From: Cloeon dipterum
Taxonomy: Eukaryota > Arthropoda > Insecta > Ephemeroptera > Baetidae
DNA length: 64,000 nt
NCBI RefSeq assembly: GCF_949628265.1
Contig: NC_088787.1
Location: 14,994,501 to 15,058,500 of the forward strand
Direction of reading: 5' to 3'
Part shown: positions 15,901-27,560 of the stretch, in pieces
Layout: every line of letters begins with the position of its first letter
Numbering within the stretch: position 1 is the first letter of the stretch
Program-made: the position numbers and the translations under genes
The notes under the pieces: model-generated
Database searches by the model: none
Seen by the model: the letters and a program-made list of their open reading frames with translations, nothing else
Told to the model about the DNA's origin: nothing

Positions 15901-18900
15901 GTTTTAACGTCGCGGCAGCAGGAAAGTTTGAGATTAGGCCTTGCAGAGGACATTCAGAAATAAAAATAAAAACTGGTCAAAGTTACATCCAGCATGGCAT
16001 TTTCCTCTTTTACCCACTTTTCCCATGATATTTACTATCAACCTTTTTGTGAGGCCTAAGTTTGTCACTTCATCCTCTTAAGACGAGCAACCCCCCAAAT
16101 TTTACTGAATTGTCTTATGATGATGGCTGGCTTTTTATCTGAGCGTAATACTCTCGTGAAAACTGCGACCAGTCGTGAAGTCTCGTAATACGCACCTTGC
16201 TATGTGCAAAAAGAAGTCCAACTCCCTCCATGCAGACCTGCAACAGTCCTCCTTCGCCGGTTCTCATGTCCTGCACTGGGAACTCTCCACCTAGCTCGAC
16301 TCCTGCCTGGGCCCCGCATCCTCTCGCGGCCGCCTTTTCCATTGAGTCTTTTATGCAGTAGTACAGTTCCTTGCACTGTTGATTCGAAAATTTTTTAATA
16401 TTCGAGAAAGCAATTTAACGTTTCTAATGAAAAATCGCTACCTTCTTAGTGTAGTATTTGTGGAGTTGCGTTTGTCCTCCATTTCTCCTCCAGAGACAGA
16501 GCACTTTGGTCTTGGGGCTGTAGGTCATGTTGACTAGCCTTTCAAACCACCACCTTTCGACAATAGCCCCGTTCACGGATCTCAACACTAATCCGTCCTC
16601 TCGTACCTCTAAGAAGAGTAGGTTGCCGGTCGAGTCGACGCCTAGGTGAACCGTGAAACTCTGGCGATGCATTTGCCGCGAGCCGAGAGGTCTCAAGTCA
16701 ATGTCGTTACCATTCTGCAAAATTAAAAAGAAAAAAATGAACGTAAATTATTTAAACAACAGATTTCATGAAACTCACGAATTGGTCTATTTTGTCGAGC
16801 AACTCGTGCACTTCCTGGCTGTACACCAAACCAATGTGGCTCTTTCCAAGTAGGCGTCGGACTTTGTTGCGAACCTCCTGTCGAGTTACGCTGACCATGA
16901 CCATCATGGCCGTGACGTTGTACAAAAGGGTGGCAAGTAGCCTATCCTCCTCATGTTCCAGACGTTTTCGTTCCGTGTCGCTCAGGTGGCTATACCTAAA
17001 TTTCAAAGCTCCGTTTAACCGATTCTTGAGTTGGAAAAAAATGTGACACTCACCTTTCCATCATCTCTCGAGGACCCTGGTCCATGCCAACCATGTCCCG
17101 CTCTTGAGAGACTGCGTCCAAAAACGAGTCTTCCCAGAATTGCATTTGGTCCCACAATGTCGATCTGTCTTTGCCAAGCAGTCCTGTGAAATTGAGTCGT
17201 TAGCTGTGCTCTAAGCTTTGTAAAATGCGGTGCATATGCAACCGGCAACGCGGCAAAGTCCGCGTGGGTGCATAAATCGATGCCGAGCAGGCGCTCACCT
17301 TCGTATAGATATGTGCGGCCAGATTCGGGACTGGGTGAGCCCACGTTTTGCCCCATATTTGCACCTGGTAACCTGAATCCTGAGCTGAGGGATGATTTGC
17401 TGGACCAGACGCTTTGGTTGCGACGAGCCTGGCGTGGGAACTGTGAGTGAGAATTTTTCCACAAGTCAAATAAAAAGCGTGATCTCTACAGCAATGGTAG
17501 CCATGCAAACATCACACACAAGAGCACGGGCCGCATGCAACATTATATCATGGTTAAAAATAAATCAAGTATTGGAAAACTTGTGAGTGTTAATTTTGAA
17601 CAGAAAATGAATGTGTGCTAAATTTATTATTTAACCCATATATTCCTTGCTACTGCTTTGTAACATTTTTTTAGACTAGAGCTACACAAAGCTACTAATT
17701 CTTCTGCGTTAAAGTGAATCTCTAAGCTACACTATTTTTCAAGTGGCCAAATTTTATTTCCTCACATTTGTCTGTTCAACCTCGCTATCAGAGACTGTGC
17801 TTCTAAATGACTGCTGTCCTGGTCGTTGTCTTTGTAGGAAAGCGGGGTTGGTGATTATACTGCCGGCGTCGCTCTCTTCTGCGGCGTCTTCAACTTGTTG
17901 GTTCTGAAACAATGCCCGCGCCCGTCATGCCAAAACAGAAAAAACGTGCAAAAGATTGTGAGTTGTTCAAGGGTTGTGGTTAGTTGAAATGCCATTAAAA
18001 ACAGGGGTTCAACAATAAACGAAGACGAAAATGCTCACATCTTGATCTTGGGATGACAATTTAGCCATGAGGATTTGCCGCTTTTGGTTCAGCACATCCC
18101 GAAGGACCTCAGCGGCGCTATGGTCTCCTTCTTCACCATGACCCTGGGAAAGCCTCCTTGGTGTACAAGAAACGTCCGAGTGCGATGACTTTCTGCTCAG
18201 GTCGTGAAGGTCAGGCGGTATTGGAGAGCCCTGAGGGCTGTGAGGGGACTTCAGGTTTTCTTTGCTCCCGAAAGGACTTGACGCCTGTATTAGTGATTTT
18301 TTTATCAGCTTTTGAGCCACACTTTTAAAATGTGCACGTACGCCTGAGAGCATTGCGGCCGAGCTTCCACCGCTCAACTCAAGCGTGTTGGCGCTTTCGT
18401 TGAAGTCCCTCGACCAGTAATGCGTGTGGGCAACCTCGAGAAGTTGGAACGCTGATGCCATACCTCCCAAGCCAAAGTTCGAGTAGGTCACTTCCAACCC
18501 ATGGACTACGGCCAAAATCGTTTTCAGCATTCCTTTCCAAACTGCTCGACTGACACACTGCGAAAATCACATATCACGGTAAATGAACAATTAAATATTT
18601 TATAAGTGGAGTAAGTGGACACTAACGACATCATCAAGGTGGTCGTCTGGTCCCACTTTCCTGTCCAGGGTCCTGTTCAACTTGCTCAAAACTAGGTTCC
18701 GGTAGCTTTCGTCCTCCATTAACTTCTTAAGTCTATTCAGCTTGAGCCAACCAACGCCTTCACCGGCAAGAACTTGGTTTATGACCTATAATGTTAGTTT
18801 TCCGATATTTCGTTCAACATTAAATATGTCATGCGCAAATCTCACATCTTTAAGGAAAGCCTGATTTTCCACGTTTGTCGTGTTTCTTTCACCGCGTGGA

Positions 18901-21900
18901 ATTTCTTCCCTCCTTGGTGGTGCGTGCTTTATAAGCGACGATTTCTCTACCAATCCTTTGCGACCTGGAGGAGTTAAGATATTTGCTTCATTATTTTTTC
19001 CTTATTGTTTTGTGAACGACAAGTACTCTTGATATTTACTAATGGGTCGTGCTTACCTGTCGGAAATGGACCGAAAGGCTGCGTCCTAGGAGGCTCCTTG
19101 GGCCTCTGCTGGACGACGTTTGCGGTTGCTTGGGCAATTACGGAAGGGCCTGCTACAGTGCGCTTCGAGCCTAAGCATAACAAGCACTACGCGTGACTCT
19201 ATTGTCTCTATCTCGCAAAATGCTCCATGCGGAAGCTTGTTTTTCATCTGATTTGGTAATTTAGGGCTGCTCTACTCTCTGCATACCGAATTTGTGCAGG
19301 CAGATGCGCAAATATTCAAATAATGCTCTTTAGGAACGTGCCACTTTTGCATTTCATCATTTTTCCACTTTCAATTTAATTTAGATTCAAATTTTGGTTT
19401 ATTACGGATCAGCAGGGCAACTGTGCCCCATACATCCACATCCAGAACTTTAGTGATTTTTAATTAAGCCTGGGTCTGGTAGGAAATTGTGCATCTGCAT
19501 ATCTGGTTACTAATTTAGATACCAATTATTGCCATGCTTAGAACGAGAGAGTTGAGATGGATCTCAAACGGCTTACCACGCCCGCCCTCTGGCGTGTGCA
19601 CAATACCACAAGATTGCAATGTTATTAATACATCTTGACATTGTTTTTTAATAAAGCGCCAAAATATTGTCTAGTATAGGTGCATTTAAATGGAACCTAC
19701 CGAACATGTTGGAAAACATGCTGGTTGTCTGCGCTGCGATTCCATTCATCTCGTTGCTCAGGTTGGAGAAGAAATCCCTGCCAGCTGTCCTTCCGAGCTC
19801 AGGTGCCACCAATGACGTACTGTGCTGCTCTGGGGGTTGCGGGGACTGCTGCTGTTGTGGCACCATACCCTGGTGATGTAGCGGCAGACACTAAATTATA
19901 AGTGCGCAAAACGTAAGCTTTCACTACGTTTCAAGCCATTCAACAACGTAACAAGGGTCATGCAAATTTCGCCTTTGTTGAGAGTTAAAATACGAATCAA
20001 AAGTCTACTACGCATAGCTGCTTATTAAAATATGGAAATTTAAATGCCAACCTTGAGCAATCCTTTCTTTGACGCAGCCTCTTTGGCACTTTTCGTGAGG
20101 TCTCCCAGAGTAGTTTTCCCAACGTAGGTCAGGTCACCAAGAGTATTTTTGCTAATTCCAGCTGCGCTTTTGCTGGCTTCGATAGCCGATTTACTCGCCT
20201 CTTGAACACTCTTACCCGCCTCCTCAGCCGCAATCTTCGCTTTGAGCGTGAACTGTCAAGGAATTATCCGCAGTAAACGGATTATTGACTTAAATTAATT
20301 GTAAGATTAAATCATTTCACCTGCTCTAGTGGAGCGAACACTTCTCTTAAATCACCAGAATCGTGACTTCCGGCAGAATCGGTGGATCCCATTTTTTCAC
20401 GAGCTTGCATTTTTAGCTGAAAATTAGTTTGATAAGGTTGCGAATCGTCAATGAACAACACTAAGAAAGATGCAAAAGACGTGAGAGGAAAATATCAAGA
20501 GCGCAAAGCGGGCAAGGTCTTTTTGCACTCACTTTATCCATTTGTGCAAGCAGGCCGTCCTGCGAGCTCTGTCTGGTGGTTTCCTTGACCAGTTCTTTAG
20601 CCTGAGAGGCAAACTGCTCTAACAGGGAGGTCTGACTGCCCTGTCGACCTGATGAACCCAGACTCGACGCTCGTGCCAAGACACTAGTAAAGCTTGATTG
20701 CCTCTGGGGCGGTGATTGGTGTGCAGCTACCTGTTAAAGCGGTAGAAAGCACTACTAGTCCGTGGGATACAAAGTGAAAAAGAGATGAACTTTTTGATCT
20801 AATTTTCATCTAAGCTCTTGCATTGTTTTTATTAATGCTGGATAAAATGTTAATTGCATACGTATACAGAGCCTTCGGCCAACTCAGCACACTACAAAGA
20901 TAAAAATCGCCACTGCACATACCACAGTCCTTGGCGTTGCCGTCGTGGAGTTCGAGTCAGATTCCTCAGGGCTTGGATCTTCGTTTTTCGTCATCCCTTC
21001 CACCTCCTTAACCCTTGGCGCAAACTCCAGCTCAGAGTCCCGATTGAAGCTGGGTGAGCTGAGATCACTCCGACTGGACGAGGTGGACGGTGGCGAGGAG
21101 CCAGCCTGGCCTCCTGCCTCAGCTGCCGCCAGCAATTCCTGCTCCCTCCCTCCTGGAAGCTGCAGGGAGGACGGTGGGTGATAAATTGACTTAGCGTCAA
21201 GTCCTGAGCTCAGTGACATTGGCGTGTGTTCGTGATGGCCTGTTGAATTGAGCTCATTCAGAAAACGTGACCTTGTGGAGAGTTTAATCAATATACCCAT
21301 GGGTGACAGATCAGAGGAGACCATTTCCGACACGAAGTCACTGAGAGACGAGTAAGAAGAGCTGGTGCTCTCGGCACCTTCGCTATCTGAGCCACTCTCG
21401 TCGGTTTTTGGCCCGTGCTCCGCCTGCTCAGCAGCTTTCAAGGCGCCTCTGAGAGAACTGTTCTCGTCCCAGGCCGCAAAGTGGATAGGCTCCAACGCAT
21501 TGTGGAACCACTTGGCCTTGTCCCCGATCTGCGTCGGATCAAAAATCCCCGTGTGAACACGCAGGAACGCTACATTGCTTGGGGTGAGCGACCACTCGGC
21601 AAGAAATTCGACCGCTTGTGTGCGGGCGAAGCGACTCAAGAAGTTCGAGTTGCGCGGTCGTGATCGCAGAAAGCTATTAATCTGGAAGGCAACCACCGGC
21701 CGAGGGTACAAACGCAGGGTCCGCGTGTGTTCGGTGAAATTGGCCAGCAGATTTTGAGAGTTAAAGAACCGCACCTGTAGACACGAAAAAGCCGCAATTT
21801 AATTTTAGTCACTGAACGTTATGCAACCTGCTGGACGCAGGTGTCGCAAAATTGCTTAATCGTATTAAATTTTGTTTCAGTTTTTTTAAACTTCACAATC

Positions 21901-24800
21901 AGTTAAATTGTGGTCAACGGCCGAAAAATCGCTTTGTGGTAATTATCGTCACATATTTTAATAATTTTAATTGTTCTCACCATTGCCACTCTTGTCGCAA
22001 CATCGACGCTGTCCACGTCACTTCCATAAATAAAAGGGTTAAACGCACCCCCTGAATTTGATTTTACACCTGGTGGTGGAGGAGTTTCCCTAGGTGGTGG
22101 ATCTCCAAATCCAGATGTCATATTGCTTAATGCCTGAAAAAAATCAGTGCTGTTAAAATGCTCCAAAAATTAAGCCATTCATAAGGGGGCAATGGTTTAT
22201 TTCTCCACAGTTGGAGGGTTAAATCAAATCATTTTATTTTTAATTCCAAGCTGCAAAATTATTGAATACCAGTGTATATTTCAATGACTGCACTTTCAAT
22301 AGTTAAATTAGCGATATGCACTGGGTTAAATTAGAGATGCAAAGTTATAGGAAGAGAAAACATGCAGGAAGAGGGTAAATAAGGGGCGGAATGAATGAAA
22401 GAAAGTATTTACGCCAGCCTGATCCATGAGCTGCATAGCCTGTGGCGACAAAAGATGTACAGCGAGACACGAGAGAGATAGAGAGAAAATCACAATCACA
22501 TAAACAAACGTTTATTAACATCAATATTTCGCAGGTGCAATAAATCCTTGCATTTAAGTGTACAAAATAGTTAAAAAATGTGACACATAAAAGTTCCGTT
22601 TAATTGATGTTATAGTACTTCAAAACTGATATAATATAGGAATATACCTGTTTTAAATGATTTTTAAGAATTGTTCCCTCAGGCTCAGGAAGATTAGGTA
22701 GGTCATCATTGTTCGACGGTGGAGATATTTTATTAGAGTCCAGATCTACCAACCAAATGTCGTCAGGTAGCCTGCAGATACTTATTCAATCAACCATCTC
22801 ATAATTAATGAATATGTAATGAGTGTTTACTTGAAATTCTTTTTGTACATGAAGAAACTGGCAGGCACTCCTATTACGTAAGGTGTTGGTGCTAGAAGGA
22901 GCTGCGAATTGAAGAATAACACACACACAATAACTTAAATTTCAACCAAATCGAGCAATTAGCACCTGTTCAGCGCAGCTCATGCAAGTAGGCAGCAATG
23001 GAATTACGGGAAACATGTACTCAAGGGGGTAGATCAGATTCACGAAGGCCATCACTGACATTGATAGGGCGTTGTAGTCCCTTGATTGTAAGACCAGCTG
23101 AAAAACAGACACTCTTACGAACTTGGCAATTATTTCAAGTTGCGGGCCGTACCTTATACTCGAGTAAAATTAGAGTAAGAACTTTGAGGCAAGTCTCGAC
23201 ACCGAGCAGTTCCAGGGGAAGATGGAGGGGGAAGTCGACTAGGGTGAACCTGGTGTGGTCTGGCAGCGCGAAGCAGAGGGGTGCGTGCATGCAGCTAGGC
23301 ATTATGTCCAGCTCGACCCGAGTTTTCCCTGGCACAGGCACAGGGGCGCTCAGAAGTCGCAGGATCCATGTTTCGATCTCGCGCACGTCGTGCATCACGA
23401 TGCTGGGGATGTTGTCGTGCACGTTGCCAGCCAATACGCTCCACACCGAATCTCTAGAAAGATTAAATTAGCGTTGTATGGGGTCTTTAAATTAAGTAAA
23501 AAACGCACCTCGCAATCTGTCTAGAGCCAACCCTTCTTGGCGAGATGTTGTCGTTGCACGCGTCGATGATGCGTTTCAGGACGAACATGCACTCCCTGAA
23601 CTTGGAGAAGAAGGGGTGGTGCGACAGCAAGCACAGCGAGGTGAGAGAGTGGTTGCGCACCCTCTGACGCCGCCGGCTGGCCCGCGGCGACGGCGAATGC
23701 GAACCACCGCTCTCTGAGTCACACGCGACCGGCGGCGCCGCCAGACTGCCCATCCGCGGTGGGCCTGGGATTGGTGGTGGATGGTGCTCAGAGTCACGCC
23801 GACTACCCTCGCGATCAGAGTCACTCGGCGCCACTGTGCTCCTGTAGTCGCTGAGCCAAAAAAACAAAAACGCTCCAATTTGTCAACTATTTTTCAGAGC
23901 CATTTACTTACAAACAAAAATTGTTATTATTTCAAAATTACTGAAATAAAATATTAAAATCGTTTGTCATTACAGCATAGAGTAGTTTTTTTAATGTTTC
24001 AGGTATTATGTTTTATTTGATTTTTACTCAAATCATTTCACGAAAGAATATTAAAATTAATATTCAAATCACATTTTAGTGTTTGCAAAAAATGATTAAA
24101 AAAAATATCAATGAATATTTTGTATAGAAGGGAACTATCACTGCTGTTATTTATAAAAAATAAGTTAGAGATACCAGCATTCGCAAGCAACTCACTATTT
24201 CAGATAATAAGACAAACATTTATTCCCGGCGTGTATGCAGCAAGCGCGAAAATGTTCAGGAAAATATGAAAATTGAATTTGTGGGAGATGATTGATGGTG
24301 GCAATACCTGGAGAACGCCGAGTCTGTGCTTTTTTCCATGCTCTTGCGCCACGATTCCCTGCGGAAAGTGGATGATCGGTCCCCACGGCCACTGCCTGCC
24401 AAACCGGGCGCGCCTGCACGCTCAATCGGCCGGTAGAAATTGACGCATATGCCATAACGCGATTTTCCTGCAATGCGAAATTCGTGAATTTGCCTGCTGA
24501 ATTTGCTTTTGGACAAAATGGTCACCAACCAGAGTCTTTCTCTGTTAGCGTGAACACAAAGGAGGTGGCCTCTCTCAGGGCAGTTCTGCGTGGCCCGACG
24601 GAAACGCAACCCTCAGGTTGGCAGAAGTAGACCATATCGAGAGGCAGAGGGAAGTCCTTGTGGTCCTCCACGGGGTACCTGCGCAGTAGCTCGGGCGCCT
24701 GGATGCCCCCCGAGTTGTTTCGCGCCGGCTGCCGACATCCCACGATGGCAAGGTAGTCGGCTAGCCGCGGACAGAGGAACTTCTTCTGCACGTCGCACAT
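12993..24800 (-). CDS. MADD: MADD / Rab3 GDP-GTP exchange protein (DENN domain)
   Basis: Exons in order: 24530-24800, 24308-24467, 23509-23850, 23153-23453, 22966-23097, 22831-22901, 22648-22771, 21981-22133, 20923-21774, 20533-20730, 20321-20416, 20052-20252, 19701-19869, 19057-19170, 18846-18964, 18627-18785, 18039-18557, 17766-17903, 17299-17440, 17054-17183, 16779-16995, 16442-16714, 16196-16375, 13732-13804, 13497-13543, 12993-13100. Sum 5289 nt, 1762 aa (human MADD about 1647). An in-frame TGA lies 9 bases before the ATG. The N-terminus carries uDENN ([20 protein letters not shown]), then the DENN core ([54 protein letters not shown]) and dDENN ([18 protein letters not shown]). The C-terminal part has [37 protein letters not shown] and VFSYVAA, as in vertebrate MADD. 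Known role: exchange factor for Rab3/Rab27 on synaptic and secretory vesicles; the vertebrate protein also binds the TNF receptor death domain. Confidence 0.95.
13805..16195 (-). other. Large 3' intron of MADD
   Basis: This 2.4-kb intron separates the exon ending LLFAHSK from the exon beginning [11 protein letters not shown]; all other MADD introns are under about 550 bases except the roughly 0.55-kb one upstream of exon 8. It is AT-rich with short GATA-type repeats near 14586. A minus-strand ATG near 14560 opens a 22-codon frame ending at a weak donor, but it has no match in MADD and I do not call it an exon. Confidence 0.7.
22413..22439 (-). other. MADD: Candidate 27-nt cassette microexon of MADD
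   Basis: On the minus strand the sequence is flanked by an acceptor (GCCACAG) and a donor (GTAAATA). The nine codons read AMQLMDQAG. The exons on both sides meet at phase 0, so including or skipping it keeps the frame. It would fall between HLKQ and ALSNMTS, in the linker between DENN and dDENN. No vertebrate counterpart is recalled, so it is a prediction from splice sites and phase alone and is left out of the 1762-aa count. Confidence 0.5.
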
Positions 24801-25799
24801 GCTCGCTCAGGTCACCTCGGTCGCTCTCTCCTCATCGTAGCACCGGCCACCTGCAGCAAAATTTTTCCCGAAAAATAAAAATCAAGAAATGTTTGTGTCA
24901 AAATAATAAGTAAAAAAAACTTTGATTCACTCATCTAACAAACTCAATCTGTAATATCTATTCTATTTGGTCCATTATTATTGTCTCTATTTGATCCAAA
25001 TTTATCAACAGGCGAATTTAATTTCATTGATTGGCATTGGCATTGGCACTTGAAAGGTCTGACGATCAGTACGCTCAATTTGCTTCCAATCGATTGCGTA
25101 AAAGCGACAGTGTATTTCCTCGAAATAGGGGCACAAATTAATGCCGACGCCTTATTTGCTAGCGGATGATGGCGGTATCCGTCTAGACGGTCACGTCGTG
25201 CTCATCTGTCCATTAATCTGCTTAAATGAAAGTGACGAGTGTTCAGGATAGTTGGATTATCCTTAACCAAAAAGCATTCAGCTACATTGGCCAATAACAT
25301 TTTATTTGCGTGAGTAACGGGGCTAGCTTGAGTTTCCGCTAGCATTTTTGTATTTAATTTTGTTTTTAAATTCTGGAAGTGAATATTTTCAATTCTCATT
25401 TTAGAGTCAAGAAAATATATTTTTTGCTGCAACCACAAAGGAACCGCAACCATAAGATTTTCAAGTACAGCTGGATTTTCTATCAACTTCCTTTACATTT
25501 TATAATTGTATTTATTAGAAACCAACGGTGTACAACACATAGAATATAAAATATCATAAAACAAAATTATTTGGAAACTCTTTCTTACATTCAGCAGCTT
25601 GAAATAAAGCGATAGTGCTATTTTTACACTTGAGCAAATGATACACTTCGCAAAATTGGCATATACAATTACATACTATACGGATATGATAACCATGGAA
25701 GGAGTATCTTGTAAAAACATACCGGTCATTATAAACAATGAGGAAGCCACCAGTTCTTATATGTCATAGCTGGGGTGCTGTAAAAATTGGGGTGGGTGT
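24801..25799. other. Spacer upstream of MADD
   Basis: No supported gene. The first bases are GC-rich and should be the MADD 5' UTR and promoter. Beyond about 24,900 the DNA turns AT-rich, with a short GGCATT repeat near 25,031 and then sequence grading into the retroelement remnant. Confidence 0.45.
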
Positions 25800-27560
25800 T
25801 TTGTTTTTTATGCATCATATTTCCCAAAATTTATTATACACAGGCGTATCTGGAAGGGAGAATTTTATCTTTAGATCATTTACAAAATAACCAGTCTCGA
25901 TTAACTCATATACCAGTCTTGACTCAATTTGCTTATCGACACATAAAGCTTTCTTAAAAAATCTTGACATTCGAGATTATTTTAGTCTTTTAAAGTTAGG
26001 TATTTCCAAACAGCTTCAATGCCATATGAGGCAACAGGAGAAATAGCTGATTCAAATAATGTTTTGCTGTATCAATAGTACTTTTCGACAGATTTTTAAT
26101 TTTGCCCGTAGCAAATATTATAGCTTTTGCCCTCTTATCAATATGTTTACTAAAACATACACCTGAAGCTTGAAAGTTGACTCCAAGTAATTAATTGAAG
26201 TAGAGAAACCTATTTTATTATGTTTTTCCCCCAATTTAATTCTAATTTACTATATCGACTGTGGGTATATGTGGAAGCGGTGACATAAATGCGTATTCTT
26301 CATTGTAGTAATTCGTCTTTTATTTAGGTCTCGTGGTTGAGGTATCAGTAATCAAGACCAAGATTTAGACCAAGATTTAGACTGTGAAATTACATTAATA
26401 ATAAAAAATCACAAATGCAACAAACAGTAAAAATATCACATTCGAAATACAAACAATTATTACAACTTACCCCGTAGTTCGGGTCTAATATGAAATCGTT
26501 TTTTATGGAATTTTCTCGCACCAAATCTCATCCTAGCTGGAGAGAGAATATTGTGTTGCGACTGCTTTGGTGCGAGTCTGATTGTGCAGTGGGGGAGAAG
26601 GTGCAGTAAGGGTGCTCTGCTTGTCGCACACCTTTGTACTGCCACCTGGCGATACAGGTAAATGCAAAGTAGTTATTCGGACAGTAGTGGCGAGAAGGCG
26701 CCACACGACCATGACCACCGGCTCTAAATTTCATGACTTGGCATTTCTTCTCATTTAATTTTAAACGTCTTATAACTCAGTAGTCTTTGATTCTGGGCAG
26801 TAAAACAGTAATATCATTTAAATTTTCACTTAAAAGTACAATATAATCTGCATACAAAATACATTTAACACCAGGGAAATCTTCACAATATCATTAAAAT
26901 CACTGATAGCAAAAATTAAAAGGAAGGGTGACATGCACCCTCCTTGCTTAACCCCATTAGATTGTAAGATTGCTTCAGAAACAGAAATACCATCATTAAT
27001 TACTTAATAGAAAATTTACGTCTAGAATTTCTGCAAGCATAGGTTTAGCTCTTCAATAGAAAATATTTTTGTGTCAACGACTTTCTTAAAGATAAATGTT
27101 CTACTTATAGGATCGAAAGCTTTTTGTTAATCTAAAAATAGGGCATACAGGCGGGGTCTCTCGTTTAAAATTAACAATTACTGATGAGTGGATATGTTGA
27201 ACAAGTAAATTTACGGCTTGCACGCTGTATTTTCCTTTAATAAAGCCAAATTGGTTTGAAGGAACATTAGCTAATTAGAGAGGAATACATACGCTTGTTA
27301 AGCATTTAGTCCAATAAATTAAACATAGAGGAGGATAAATTGATCCCTCTATAATTATTTACATCACTCAGGACTAACTTTGTGTTTAAATAAAAGCTTT
27401 AATTTAGAGAGTTTCCAGGAATTGGGAAAAATGCCACTCTGAAGACACACGTTATAAAATTTAATAAGCTCACCGTTTAAAACTAGATGTAACTCTTTCA
27501 AACATTTATTTGTTAATAAGTCAACCCTGGTGCTTTATTAATTTTTTTCCTTTACATTTT
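25800..27560 (-). mobile_element. Degenerate non-LTR retrotransposon (reverse transcriptase relic)
   Basis: On the minus strand, with several frameshifts and stops, reverse-transcriptase blocks appear in the right order: NKAPG at 27523-27540, followed by an LQSGIFPNSWKLSKLK-like stretch, NQFGFIKGK near 27250, a decayed LDL-KAFD block near 27,100, GVKQGGCMSP near 26,940, the catalytic box as YADYIVLLSEN at about 26,822-26,854, LNEKKCQVMKFRAGG near 26,730, and a C-terminal SPVASYGIEAVW block at about 26,010-26,040. The second catalytic Asp of YADD is Tyr, and the frame breaks between blocks, so the element is dead. Clade is uncertain; no endonuclease domain or 3' tail was recognised, so it is probably 5'-truncated or further decayed. 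Confidence 0.85.
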
